This document shows, one piece after another, positions 29,145 through 37,745 of a stretch of 64,000 bases of DNA. The translations under genes and the position numbers were made by a program. Location of the stretch: assembly GCA_902634775.1 (NCBI GenBank), contig CACPLG010000001.1, forward strand, positions 1-64,000, given 5' to 3'. This DNA is from an uncultured Pelagibacteraceae bacterium. GTDB taxonomy: Bacteria > Pseudomonadota > Alphaproteobacteria > Pelagibacterales > Pelagibacteraceae. The notes below the pieces were generated by a model that searched no databases, was not told where the DNA came from, and was given only the letters and a program-made list of their open reading frames with translations. The number at the start of each line of letters is the position of its first letter. The first letter of the stretch is position 1.

Positions 29145-30311
29145 ATGAATTTCACAGTCAAAGAATATAAAAATCGTTTTAAAAAAGTTCAATCAGAAAT
29201 GCAAAAAAAAGGAATTGAACTTCTTATTTCACAGGATACTGCAAACATAAACTATTTGACAGGATATGATGCTTGGTCTTTTTATTATTCTCAATGTGTA
29301 ATAGTTCATGTGAATTCTGATGAGCCCCTATGTTTTGTTAGAGCTCAGGATGCTGGCGGGGCTTTTATAACTACCTACCTTAAAAAGGAAAATATTATTA
29401 TTTATGATGAAAAATATATTCATACCTGGCCGACTCATCCATATGATGCGTTAGTTGATTTAATAAGGAAAAAAAAGTGGGATAAAATTAATATAGGAGT
29501 TGAAATGGATGCTCATTATTTCACAGCTTATTGTTATGAAAAGTTAAAAAAGGGTTTGCCAAATGCAAAAATTTTAGACTCTGAGAGATTAGTCAATTGG
29601 GTAAGAGTAGAAAAATCCATCGCTGAAATTGAATATATGAAAAAGGCAGCAACTATTTCTGAGATGGCGATGAAAACTGCAATGGAAACAATAAGTCCAG
29701 GTGTAAGACAATGTGATGCTGTTGCTGAAATTCAAAGAACTTTATTTAGAGGTACCCCAGAATATGGTGGTGAATATGCAAGTATTGCAACTTTACTTCC
29801 TACTGGAAAAGGAACATCAGCTTCACATTTAACTGCAAGCGACAAAAAATTTGTTAATGGGGAAGCAACAATTATTGAGTTATCAGGTACTTATAAAAGG
29901 TATCATGCTCCAATGGCAAGGACAATACACTTAGGAAAACCAGATCAAAAAAAACTTGATGCTATGAAAGCAACTAATGAAGCTCTAGAGGAGGGTATTA
30001 ATGCTAGTAAACCAGGTAATACCGCTAATGATGTTGCGGAAAAATTTTGGGGAGTCTTGGATAAGTATAAAATTAAAAAAGAATCTCGAACAGGTTACTC
30101 TATAGGTATTGGGTATCCACCAGATTGGGGCGAACATACTTTAAATATTTACAAAGGAGACATGACTGAATTAAAACCTAATATCTGTTATCACATGATT
30201 GCTGTTATGCAATTTGGTAATTGGGGTGTTGAGTCATCAGAGTCTATAAGGATAACTGAGAGTGGAAATGAACTTTTATGCAATTTTTCAAGAGATTTAC
30301 ACGTAAAATAA
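29145..30311 (+). CDS. doeA: Ectoine hydrolase-like M24 peptidase-fold protein (DoeA/EutD)
   Basis: A 388-residue pita-bread fold protein with an N-terminal creatinase-like domain (about residues 1-140) and a C-terminal M24 domain. GYSIGIGYPPDWGEHT and CYHMIAVMQFGNWG are the sequence features I associate with DoeA/EutD, which opens the ectoine ring. The usual M24 metal ligands are mostly missing: the first aspartate position is glutamate in ELSGTYKRYHAPMART, the second aspartate is lost, and the histidine motif is GIG. It is preceded by an EutA-like gene and followed by Pot-type transporter genes, supporting a compatible-solute role. DoeB, DoeC and DoeD equivalents are not next to it. Xaa-Pro dipeptidase activity is unlikely. 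Confidence 0.8.
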   Translation: MNFTVKEYKNRFKKVQSEMQKKGIELLISQDTANINYLTGYDAWSFYYSQCVIVHVNSDEPLCFVRAQDAGGAFITTYLKKENIIIYDEKYIHTWPTHPYDALVDLIRKKKWDKINIGVEMDAHYFTAYCYEKLKKGLPNAKILDSERLVNWVRVEKSIAEIEYMKKAATISEMAMKTAMETISPGVRQCDAVAEIQRTLFRGTPEYGGEYASIATLLPTGKGTSASHLTASDKKFVNGEATIIELSGTYKRYHAPMARTIHLGKPDQKKLDAMKATNEALEEGINASKPGNTANDVAEKFWGVLDKYKIKKESRTGYSIGIGYPPDWGEHTLNIYKGDMTELKPNICYHMIAVMQFGNWGVESSESIRITESGNELLCNFSRDLHVK

Positions 30312-30353
30312 GTTCTTGAAATAGATCTCAACAAATGTTTTAAACCTTATCTT

Positions 30354-31442
30354 ATGTCAAAGAACTTAGATTTTGTTAAATTCGATAAAGTTGACAAAAG
30401 TTATGATGGAAAAGTACTTGTTGTTAAAGATTTAAATCTAGATATTGCTGAAGGCGAGTTCATAACGATGTTAGGGCCATCTGGATCAGGTAAGACAACT
30501 TGTTTGATGATGTTAGCTGGTTTTGAAACCCCTACAAATGGAGAAATTTATTTAGATAAAAATCCAATTTCAAATATACCCCCACACAAAAGAGGAATAG
30601 GAATGGTCTTTCAAAACTATGCCTTGTTTCCTCATATGACAGTATATGAAAATTTAGCCTTTCCTTTAAAGGTAAGAAAATTTCAAAAGGACGAGATTGA
30701 TAAAAAAGTAGATAAAGCTCTTTCAATGGTATCGCTATCTGGTTTTGAACATAGAATGCCAGGACAGTTATCTGGTGGTCAACAACAAAGGGTAGCGGTT
30801 GCGAGATCTTTGGTGTTTGATCCTCAACTAGTTTTGATGGATGAGCCACTTGGAGCTCTAGATAAAAATTTAAGAGAGAGCATGCAGTATGAAATTAAAC
30901 ATATTCATGAAAGCATTGGGGTTACGGTAGTCTACGTAACACATGATCAAAGTGAAGCATTAACAATGTCTAATAGAATAGCAGTGTTCAATGATGGAAA
31001 AGTTCAACAACTTTCATCACCAGACAAATTATACGAAGAACCGGTAAACTCTTTTGTAGCTGAATTCATTGGCGAGAATAATACTTTTGCAGGACAAGTA
31101 ACCAACATGTCTGGTAAAGCATGCAAAGTTAAGCTTAATGATGGAACAGAAATAGTTGCAAATCCAATTTCAGTTAAGTCAAATGGAGACAAAACTACTG
31201 TATCTCTTAGACCAGAGCGGGCCTTAATTAACACAAAAGAAAAAATGGACAATAACTTTAAAGGAAAGATTGAAGAAGTTATTTATCATGGAGATCATAC
31301 TAGAGTAAGACTTGATCTACTCGGAAACAAAGAATTTATATTAAAAGTACCTAATAGCTCTGCCAATATGGATATTAAAATGGGCAACCAAATTAATGTA
31401 AGTTGGAATAGCCATGATGCTAGAGCTTTAGATCCAAAATAA
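30354..31442 (+). CDS. potA: Spermidine/putrescine-type ABC transporter ATPase (PotA-like)
   Basis: A 362-residue ATP-binding subunit. Walker A is GPSGSGKTT near residue 40, the signature is LSGGQQQRVA, Walker B is LVLMDEPLGALD, and the C-terminal TOBE domain covers about residues 285-360. The organisation matches the Pot/Fbp/opine group of importers. It begins 42 bases after the M24 gene and precedes the binding protein and two permeases, forming a complete importer. Polyamine, or a related cation such as a betaine or ectoine derivative, are the family's substrates. Confidence 0.93.
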   Translation: MSKNLDFVKFDKVDKSYDGKVLVVKDLNLDIAEGEFITMLGPSGSGKTTCLMMLAGFETPTNGEIYLDKNPISNIPPHKRGIGMVFQNYALFPHMTVYENLAFPLKVRKFQKDEIDKKVDKALSMVSLSGFEHRMPGQLSGGQQQRVAVARSLVFDPQLVLMDEPLGALDKNLRESMQYEIKHIHESIGVTVVYVTHDQSEALTMSNRIAVFNDGKVQQLSSPDKLYEEPVNSFVAEFIGENNTFAGQVTNMSGKACKVKLNDGTEIVANPISVKSNGDKTTVSLRPERALINTKEKMDNNFKGKIEEVIYHGDHTRVRLDLLGNKEFILKVPNSSANMDIKMGNQINVSWNSHDARALDPK

Positions 31443-31503
31443 ACCTCAGGTTTAATTTTCAATTATTTAATAAAATAAAGCCCTATTTTAGCCAAATGTC
31501 AGG

Positions 31504-31532
31504 TTGACTCCTACTACATATCTTGCTGTAAT
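31504..31532 (+). promoter_or_regulatory. Strong sigma-70-type promoter of the binding-protein gene
   Basis: TTGACT (31504-31509) and TGTAAT (31527-31532) have the ideal 17-base spacing. The binding protein thus has its own promoter inside the transporter operon. Confidence 0.75.
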
Positions 31533-31555
31533 TAGATTTTATAAAACGTTTAAAC

Positions 31556-31560
31556 GGAGG
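31556..31560 (+). promoter_or_regulatory. Shine-Dalgarno of the Pot binding-protein gene
   Basis: GGAGG followed by a four-base AATA spacer and the ATG at 31565. Like proteorhodopsin, this highly expressed gene has a clear ribosome binding site where its neighbours do not. Confidence 0.8.
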
Positions 31561-31564
31561 AATA

Positions 31565-32680
31565 ATGAAAAAACTAAGTAAATTGTTACTAGTTCTATCT
31601 TTTGCACTTTCTATCAGCTCATCAGCATTTGCAGTTACAGTTGCATCATGGGGTGGAGCTTATACAGAGTCACAAAAGCTAGGATATGGTGACCCTACTG
31701 CTAAGAAACTTGGTGTACCGATCAATTGGGTCGACTACTCAGGTGGATTATCAGAAATTAAAGCACAAAAAGAGGCTGGCAAAATTACGTGGGATATAAT
31801 TGACGTATTTGCTATGGACACTATCACTGGATGTGACGAAGGTTTATTTGTTGAATTTGATTTTGACAAAGACTTCCCAGCAGCTCCAGATGGTACAAAA
31901 GCAAGTAAAGACTTCTTTGCTCCAATGCCAAGTAAATGTGCTGTAGGAAACATTTTATATTCTTGGAACTACGCGTACAACACAAAAAATGTAAGCGGAA
32001 CACCAAAAACTATAAAAGACTTCTTTGACACTAAAAAGTTTCCAGGAAAAAGAGCTATCTACAAAAGCGCTTTAACAAATTTAGAGATTGCTTTAGCTGC
32101 AGATGGTATTAAACCAGGAAAAGGTGGAAAGAAAATCTACAAAGCTCTTAACACAGAAAAAGGTGTTAACAGAGCAATGGACAAAATCAAAGCATTATGC
32201 ACAGACCCTAACGGTGGATGTGTATTTTGGTCAGCAGGTGCTCAACCACCAGAACTATTAGTTTCAGGTGAAGTTGTTATGGCAACTGGTTGGAACGGAA
32301 GATTCTTCAACGCTGAAATCGGTGAAGGTGCTCCAATCAAACAAGTTTGGGATGGTCAAGGTCTTGACTACGAATATTTCGTATTAGTTAAAGGTGGACC
32401 AAACGAAGCTGATGCTAAAAAAGCACTAGCGATGATGACAAGTACAGAAGGTTTAGCAGGAAGTGCAAAATACATTGCATATGCACCTTGGAGAAAATCA
32501 TCACTTAAAGTTATGGCAGCAGGTGAGCCATGGTACAAAGACGGTAAGACTAACATGGTACCACAAATGCCAACTGCGCCAGCTAACACTAAAAATTACT
32601 TCTTAGTAGATCCATTATTCTGGGCTGATAACGGCACAGAGCTTGGAGAAAAATGGGAAGCAATGAAAGCTGGTCTATAA
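31565..32680 (+). CDS. potD: Periplasmic spermidine/putrescine-type binding protein (PotD-like)
   Basis: A 371-residue type II periplasmic binding protein with a signal peptide (residues 1-23, cut after SAFA). It starts TVASWGGAYTESQKLGY, the pattern of the PotD/polyamine, opine and related binding proteins, and contains VPINWVDYSGGLSEIK and a WSAGAQPPELLVSGEV ligand region. Codon use shows many C-ending codons, strong Shine-Dalgarno and promoter, so it is probably one of the most expressed proteins here. The ligand may be a polyamine or another small cation; ectoine metabolism genes just upstream make a compatible solute an alternative. A terminator follows. Confidence 0.92.
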   Translation: MKKLSKLLLVLSFALSISSSAFAVTVASWGGAYTESQKLGYGDPTAKKLGVPINWVDYSGGLSEIKAQKEAGKITWDIIDVFAMDTITGCDEGLFVEFDFDKDFPAAPDGTKASKDFFAPMPSKCAVGNILYSWNYAYNTKNVSGTPKTIKDFFDTKKFPGKRAIYKSALTNLEIALAADGIKPGKGGKKIYKALNTEKGVNRAMDKIKALCTDPNGGCVFWSAGAQPPELLVSGEVVMATGWNGRFFNAEIGEGAPIKQVWDGQGLDYEYFVLVKGGPNEADAKKALAMMTSTEGLAGSAKYIAYAPWRKSSLKVMAAGEPWYKDGKTNMVPQMPTAPANTKNYFLVDPLFWADNGTELGEKWEAMKAGL

Positions 32681-32716
32681 TTTTAAGTTTTAAAGACTAA
32701 AATTATATATTATATT

Positions 32717-32746
32717 AAGGGCGGTTATTTTTAGCCGCCCTTTTTT
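32717..32746 (+). terminator. Intrinsic terminator/attenuator between potD and potB
   Basis: AAGGGCGGTTA pairs with TAGCCGCCCTT around a TTTT loop, followed by six T. The potB ATG begins only 5 bases downstream, so it probably limits expression of the permeases relative to the binding protein. Confidence 0.9.
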
Positions 32747-32750
32747 ATTT

Positions 32751-34004
32751 ATGAGCAGTGAAACAGGAAAAATTTTAACGACAGACGGCATACCTCTTGA
32801 GGTAAGTCTAAAAAAAGCTGAAAGAAAAAATAAAATTAAAGCATTTCTTTTAGTAGCTCCTCTATTACTCTTTTTGCTTATTACATATATTTTCCCTATC
32901 GGTGACATGCTCATGAGAAGTGTGGATGATAAAATGGTTACCGAGATGTTGCCAAAAACATATAAGTCAATGGAAAAATGGGATGGTAAAGAATTACCAC
33001 CAGAAGAAGTTTTTGAATCTTTCTATTTGGATTTTCAAAAACTTGTTGAGGAAAAAAGGGATGGAAAACTTTCTACACAATTAAATTATACCAAGAATGG
33101 ATTTAAAAGTATTTTAAAAAAATTACGAAGAAAAGCTAAAAATTTTGAGGAAGGAAATTATAAAGAACAAATAATGGCTGTTCACCAAAGATGGGCAGAC
33201 GTTGAATATTGGCGAGCCATACAAAGACGTGCCCCAGCTTATACAAGTCAAAAATATTTAAAAGGAATTGACATGTATAAAAATGAAGAAGGTAATATTG
33301 TAAATGTAGAAGAAGATCGAAGAATTCATAGGATTTTATGGCTTAGAACTTTAGAGATAGCTTTCTTTGTAACTCTTTTATGTTTTTTAATGGCTTACCC
33401 AATAGCCCATTTACTTGCTACTTTGCCAATGAAATATAGTAACCTATTAATGATTTGCGTTCTTCTTCCATTTTGGACATCACTATTAGTAAGAACTGCA
33501 AGTTGGATGATACTCCTACAACAACAAGGAGTTGTTAACGATTTTTTTGTTATGATAGGACTAGTCGCAGATGATAACAGACCAGAAATGATGTTTAATA
33601 AAACCGGAACTTATGTAGCAATGACACAAATATTATTGCCGTTTATGGTTTTACCTTTGTACAGTGTAATGAAAACAATATCCCCAAGTTTGATGAGAGC
33701 TGGAAAATCTTTAGGAGGAACCCCATTCATTGCTTTTTGGAAAGTATACTTTCCTTTAACGATACCAGGTATTGGGGCAGGATGTTTATTGGTGTTTATT
33801 TTGGCGATTGGATACTACATTACACCTGCATTAGTGGGTGGCGCATCAGGAACTTTAATTAGTAACCAGATAGCCTATCATATGAAAAGTACATTAGATT
33901 GGAGCTTTGCGTCTGCAATGGGACTAATGTTACTTGCAGGAGTTTTAGCAATTTATTGGGTCTACAACAAACTTGTTGGAGTAGATAATATAAAACTAGG
34001 ATAA
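32751..34004 (+). CDS. potB: ABC transporter permease with periplasmic insert (PotB-like)
   Basis: A 417-residue inner membrane permease. TM1 is at about residues 30-52 and TM2-TM6 begin near residue 200; the intervening residues 58-196 form a lysine- and glutamate-rich soluble insert that ordinary PotB proteins of about 285 residues lack. The ABC coupling segment is SLGGTPFIAFWKVYFPLTIPG. Long PotB-like permeases with this insert are known in alphaproteobacteria. It begins 5 bases after a terminator T tract without a Shine-Dalgarno sequence and ends 2 bases before potC. Confidence 0.9.
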   Translation: MSSETGKILTTDGIPLEVSLKKAERKNKIKAFLLVAPLLLFLLITYIFPIGDMLMRSVDDKMVTEMLPKTYKSMEKWDGKELPPEEVFESFYLDFQKLVEEKRDGKLSTQLNYTKNGFKSILKKLRRKAKNFEEGNYKEQIMAVHQRWADVEYWRAIQRRAPAYTSQKYLKGIDMYKNEEGNIVNVEEDRRIHRILWLRTLEIAFFVTLLCFLMAYPIAHLLATLPMKYSNLLMICVLLPFWTSLLVRTASWMILLQQQGVVNDFFVMIGLVADDNRPEMMFNKTGTYVAMTQILLPFMVLPLYSVMKTISPSLMRAGKSLGGTPFIAFWKVYFPLTIPGIGAGCLLVFILAIGYYITPALVGGASGTLISNQIAYHMKSTLDWSFASAMGLMLLAGVLAIYWVYNKLVGVDNIKLG

Positions 34005-34006
34005 TT

Positions 34007-34861
34007 ATGGCATTACCAAAGTATACTGAGACACGTTATAGAGTTTGGCACTACTTCTATATTACTATTTGCACATGCGTATTTTTCTTTTTAATCGCGC
34101 CTCTGTTCGTGATATTTCCATTATCTTTTAATGCTGAAGAATTTTTAAGTTTTTCTGAAGGAATGAAAAACCTTGATCCTGATGCATTTTCTTTAAGATG
34201 GTACAAAGATATGATCTACGGGACGAAAAATCCATGGGGTCTTGCAGCAAAAAATAGTTTTATAATTGCAATATTTGCTACCTTAGGGTCAGTTATTCTT
34301 GGAACTGTAGCGGCGCTCGGATTAAGTAGCAGACATATGCCATATAAGGGATTAATCATGGCTACTTTAATATCACCGATGATAGTGCCATTAATCATTT
34401 CTGGTGTTGCAATTTTTTTCTTTATGGCAAAGGCAGGACTTGCTGCTACGCATACAGGAATTGTATTAGCGCACATTATTTTAGGAACACCTTTCGTTGT
34501 TATTACTGTAACAGCAACTTTATCAGGCTTTGACCACAGTGTTACACGAGCCGCATCAAGCTTAGGTAGCGATCCAGTAAATACATTTATGAAAATTACA
34601 TTACCATTAATTCTACCAGGAGTAATATCTGGAGGCTTGTTTGCTTTCGTTACATCTTTCGACGAAGTTGTTGTGGTTTTATTCTTAGCTGGTCTAGAAA
34701 ATACAACAATTCCAATTCAAATGTGGACCGGGTTAAGAGAGCAGTTAAGCCCAACAATATTAGCTGTTGCGACATGTTTAATAATTTTATCTACATTAAT
34801 TCTTGTTACAGCTGAGCTATTAAGACGAAGATCTGAAAGGCTCAGAGGAATAAATAGATAA
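34007..34861 (+). CDS. potC: ABC transporter permease (PotC-like)
   Basis: A 284-residue permease with six transmembrane helices and the coupling motif SSLGSDPVNTFMKITLPLILPG near residues 185-205. It pairs with the longer permease upstream to form the membrane channel. The C-terminus ending LRRRSERLRGINR is basic and cytoplasmic. It is separated from potB by 2 bases and from the beta-oxidation gene by 3, so the importer is complete and the following enzyme is likely co-expressed. Confidence 0.93.
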   Translation: MALPKYTETRYRVWHYFYITICTCVFFFLIAPLFVIFPLSFNAEEFLSFSEGMKNLDPDAFSLRWYKDMIYGTKNPWGLAAKNSFIIAIFATLGSVILGTVAALGLSSRHMPYKGLIMATLISPMIVPLIISGVAIFFFMAKAGLAATHTGIVLAHIILGTPFVVITVTATLSGFDHSVTRAASSLGSDPVNTFMKITLPLILPGVISGGLFAFVTSFDEVVVVLFLAGLENTTIPIQMWTGLREQLSPTILAVATCLIILSTLILVTAELLRRRSERLRGINR

Positions 34862-34864
34862 AAA

Positions 34865-37087
34865 ATGGAAATCAAAAAGGTTGTTGTAATAGGCTCTGGA
34901 ACTATGGGTAGTGGAATCGCTGCTCATTTATGTAATGCGAATGTACCAGTTACTTTATTAGATCTTACGACTGACATAAGCACTAAGGCAAGAGAGCGAA
35001 TACATAAATCAAGACCGCCATTATTAATTGATAAATCAAAAATTGATAATATTAAAGTTGGCAATATCAACGATGATTTTAACGTTGTAAAAGAGGCAGA
35101 CTGGATAGTCGAAGCTGTGGTTGAAAGAATAGATATTAAACATCAAATTTATAAACAAATCTTTGATAATAGAAAGGATGGAGCTATTGTTTCATCTAAT
35201 ACTTCCTCAATTCCAATTAAAATTCTATCCGAAAATATGACTGATGAGCAAAAAAAAGATTTTTGCATAACACACTTCTTCAATCCAGTTAGATACATGG
35301 GTTTGTTAGAAATAGTAAAAAATGAAAATAATGATTTAAAAAAAATTAATTCTTTGAAAGTCTTTTGTGAAAAAGAACTTGGTAAAGGAGCCATTGTTTG
35401 TAACGATACGCCAGGTTTCCTTGGTAATAGGGTAGGAGTTTATGCAATGCAAGTTGCTATGACTGAAGCATTTAAAATGAAATTGACCATTGAAGAGGCT
35501 GATGCAGTTTTTGGAAGACCTATTGGAATACCTAAAACTGGAGTGTTTGGTTTATATGATCTAATTGGAATTGATTTGATGGCAGATGTTTTAAAAAGTT
35601 TTGTAAAAGAACTTCCAGAAAATGATAAATTTAAGGAGGTCGCTAAAGAAATACCACTTGTAAAAAAATTGATCGAAACTGGTTATACTGGAAGAAAAGG
35701 TAAGGGTGGTTTCTATAGAATGAAAAAATTAGAAAACCAAAAAATTTTGGAGGCAATTAACCTTCAAACAGGAGAATATTCTGAGTCTAAAAAAATTGAT
35801 CTTAAAATTGATACTGTGAACCTTAACACTATTATTAACAGGAAAGACAAATACGGAGAATATGCTTGGTCAGTAATTTCTCAAATTATTAAATATGCAT
35901 CATCTTTAGTTCCAGGTATAACTGATAAATTCAATGACATTGATGAAGCTATGAGATTAGGATTTAACTGGGCTATGGGACCCTTTGAAATGCTTAAATC
36001 AATCGGTGTAAAAAATTTTTTCAATCGTGTTGATGAATTTAAGGGAAACAAATTTTTAGAGGAACTTTCAGTAAAAAAAGATGAAAACTTTTATGGTGAA
36101 AGACAAATTTACACCGAAATAGAAACACTTGGCAAGGTCAAGCCTAAAGCTTTGAGTTTAGATAAAAACAATTCAGCAGAGATTTACAGGTTTAAAGATT
36201 TTAACATTGTAGAGTTTACCACTAAAGCATGTGCACTAGATTACGACTCTATGGATAGTTTAAAAAAAGCAACAGATAAACCTCTGATCATTATAAATGA
36301 AAGTATGCAATTTTCTGCTGGTGTTAATTTGTCATATACAATGGACTTCGCTGAAAAAGGGGATTTTAAATCTATAGAAAAATTTATTAAATATTTTCAA
36401 GATACTTGTAAACAACTTAAGTATTCAAAATTTCCTGTTGTCTCAGCACCCTCTGGGCTTACTTTAGGTGGTGGATTTGAAGTAATGGTTCAAAGCAATT
36501 TTGTAACATCTCACACAAATATAGTAGTAGGTTTAGTAGAGACAATGGTTGGACTTGTACCCGCTGGCGGTGGATGTAAAGAGATGCTGTGGAGATGGGC
36601 TCAAAGCGAGGAGTCCAAGAAAGATTTAGATTTTGCACCACTTAAAGTATTTGAAATAATAGGTTATGGAAAAACTGCATCTTCTCCAATTGAAGCCGAA
36701 CCCCTGAAATACTTGTTACCAACTGATAAAAAAATAATGAATAGGAATAGCTTATTTTCAGAGGCAAAAAAAGTTATAGAGGAAAATAAAAATTTTAAAC
36801 CAAGTAATGAGTGTACTTTTAAATTATCGGGAAAATCAGTAAGAGAAAAAATGTTTAAAACTTTGGATAAACTTTATAATGATAAAATTATCTTTGATCA
36901 TGGTATGACAGTAGGAAAAGAACTTGCAAATGTTTTAAGTGGTGGTGATACGAATTCTGAAAAAACATTGACTGAGGATGATATTTACAAATTAGAACTA
37001 GACTCTTTTATGAGATTGATTCAAAATAAAAAAACTCAAGATAGAATTAAGCATACATTGTCTACTGGCAAACCTTTGGTCAATTAG
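34865..37087 (+). CDS. 3-hydroxyacyl-CoA dehydrogenase/enoyl-CoA hydratase, FadN domain order
   Basis: A 740-residue bifunctional beta-oxidation protein. The NAD-binding dehydrogenase domain comes first (GSGTMGSGIAAHLC at residues 10-23, NTSSIPI and HFFNPVRYMGLLEI), then a second dehydrogenase C-terminal domain, and a crotonase domain at about residues 430-650 (FSAGVNL, SGLTLGGGFEVMV). This order is that of Bacillus FadN, not of E. coli FadB where the hydratase leads. The start is 3 bases after potC. It may process an acyl-CoA formed from the imported compound, or serve general fatty acid turnover. Confidence 0.9.
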   Translation: MEIKKVVVIGSGTMGSGIAAHLCNANVPVTLLDLTTDISTKARERIHKSRPPLLIDKSKIDNIKVGNINDDFNVVKEADWIVEAVVERIDIKHQIYKQIFDNRKDGAIVSSNTSSIPIKILSENMTDEQKKDFCITHFFNPVRYMGLLEIVKNENNDLKKINSLKVFCEKELGKGAIVCNDTPGFLGNRVGVYAMQVAMTEAFKMKLTIEEADAVFGRPIGIPKTGVFGLYDLIGIDLMADVLKSFVKELPENDKFKEVAKEIPLVKKLIETGYTGRKGKGGFYRMKKLENQKILEAINLQTGEYSESKKIDLKIDTVNLNTIINRKDKYGEYAWSVISQIIKYASSLVPGITDKFNDIDEAMRLGFNWAMGPFEMLKSIGVKNFFNRVDEFKGNKFLEELSVKKDENFYGERQIYTEIETLGKVKPKALSLDKNNSAEIYRFKDFNIVEFTTKACALDYDSMDSLKKATDKPLIIINESMQFSAGVNLSYTMDFAEKGDFKSIEKFIKYFQDTCKQLKYSKFPVVSAPSGLTLGGGFEVMVQSNFVTSHTNIVVGLVETMVGLVPAGGGCKEMLWRWAQSEESKKDLDFAPLKVFEIIGYGKTASSPIEAEPLKYLLPTDKKIMNRNSLFSEAKKVIEENKNFKPSNECTFKLSGKSVREKMFKTLDKLYNDKIIFDHGMTVGKELANVLSGGDTNSEKTLTEDDIYKLELDSFMRLIQNKKTQDRIKHTLSTGKPLVN

Positions 37088-37736
37088 AAATCTCAGGTAA
37101 CATCCTTAAAGAATTAATAAAGTCAGGCCGCAACACATACTCAGACTTATTTCCGGATTTAATTTTTGTTAATGCTGCAAATCCATGAGTTACATTTCCA
37201 AGCGGAGTGTACTCACCTTCAAATAAAGGCGCGTCTGAAAGAAGTATAAAAAATTCGCTATCCTCCATGTCTCCATTTTTACTTTTCGCAAATCCAACAG
37301 AACCTTTTTTAAAATCAAATGGTTTACCTTTTTCTGGTTTAATCAAACTGTATTTTGATTTACCGCTACCAATATAAGTGTAATTTATACTTCCTTTTTT
37401 GCCAAATTCTAAATCTCCCGCTTGGACTAAAAAATTTTCTACAACACGATGAAAAGCTACATCATCATATTCTTTGTTAGCTATCATATTTTTAAATCTC
37501 GCAACTGCATTGGGTGAGACCTTAGGTAAAAGTTCGATTATAACATTTCCACAATTTACATTCATGACAACAATATTTTCTCTATTCTCAAAAGTAAGTT
37601 TATCAATTTTAACATTTTCTACAAAAAGACATTTATTTTTTATCAATACAAAAGATGAGAAGGCAAAGATTGCCAATAAAATCAAAAAAATAAGTAAAAT
37701 TTTTTCAGATTTACTTTGTTTTATTTTTGTAAGCAT
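37080..37736 (-). CDS. Membrane-anchored cyclophilin-type peptidyl-prolyl isomerase
   Basis: A 218-residue protein with an N-terminal membrane anchor (about residues 13-30, positive-inside) followed by a cyclophilin domain. VMNVNCGNVIIELLPKVSPNAVARFKNM opens the domain, DVAFHRVVENFLVQAGD is the active-site region carrying the conserved arginine, and DSEFFILLSDAPLFEGEYTPLG follows. It should speed proline isomerisation during folding of periplasmic proteins. It is encoded together with a putative periplasmic protease just upstream (9 bases apart), convergent with the FadN-type gene. Confidence 0.9.
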   Translation of the reverse strand: MLTKIKQSKSEKILLIFLILLAIFAFSSFVLIKNKCLFVENVKIDKLTFENRENIVVMNVNCGNVIIELLPKVSPNAVARFKNMIANKEYDDVAFHRVVENFLVQAGDLEFGKKGSINYTYIGSGKSKYSLIKPEKGKPFDFKKGSVGFAKSKNGDMEDSEFFILLSDAPLFEGEYTPLGNVTHGFAALTKIKSGNKSEYVLRPDFINSLRMLPEISN

Positions 37737-37745
37737 TTTTAAAAT

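Noticed and set aside
29145-30311. Xaa-Pro aminopeptidase
   Set aside because: Most metal ligands are absent and the sequence matches ectoine-hydrolase-like features; neighbour is EutA-like.
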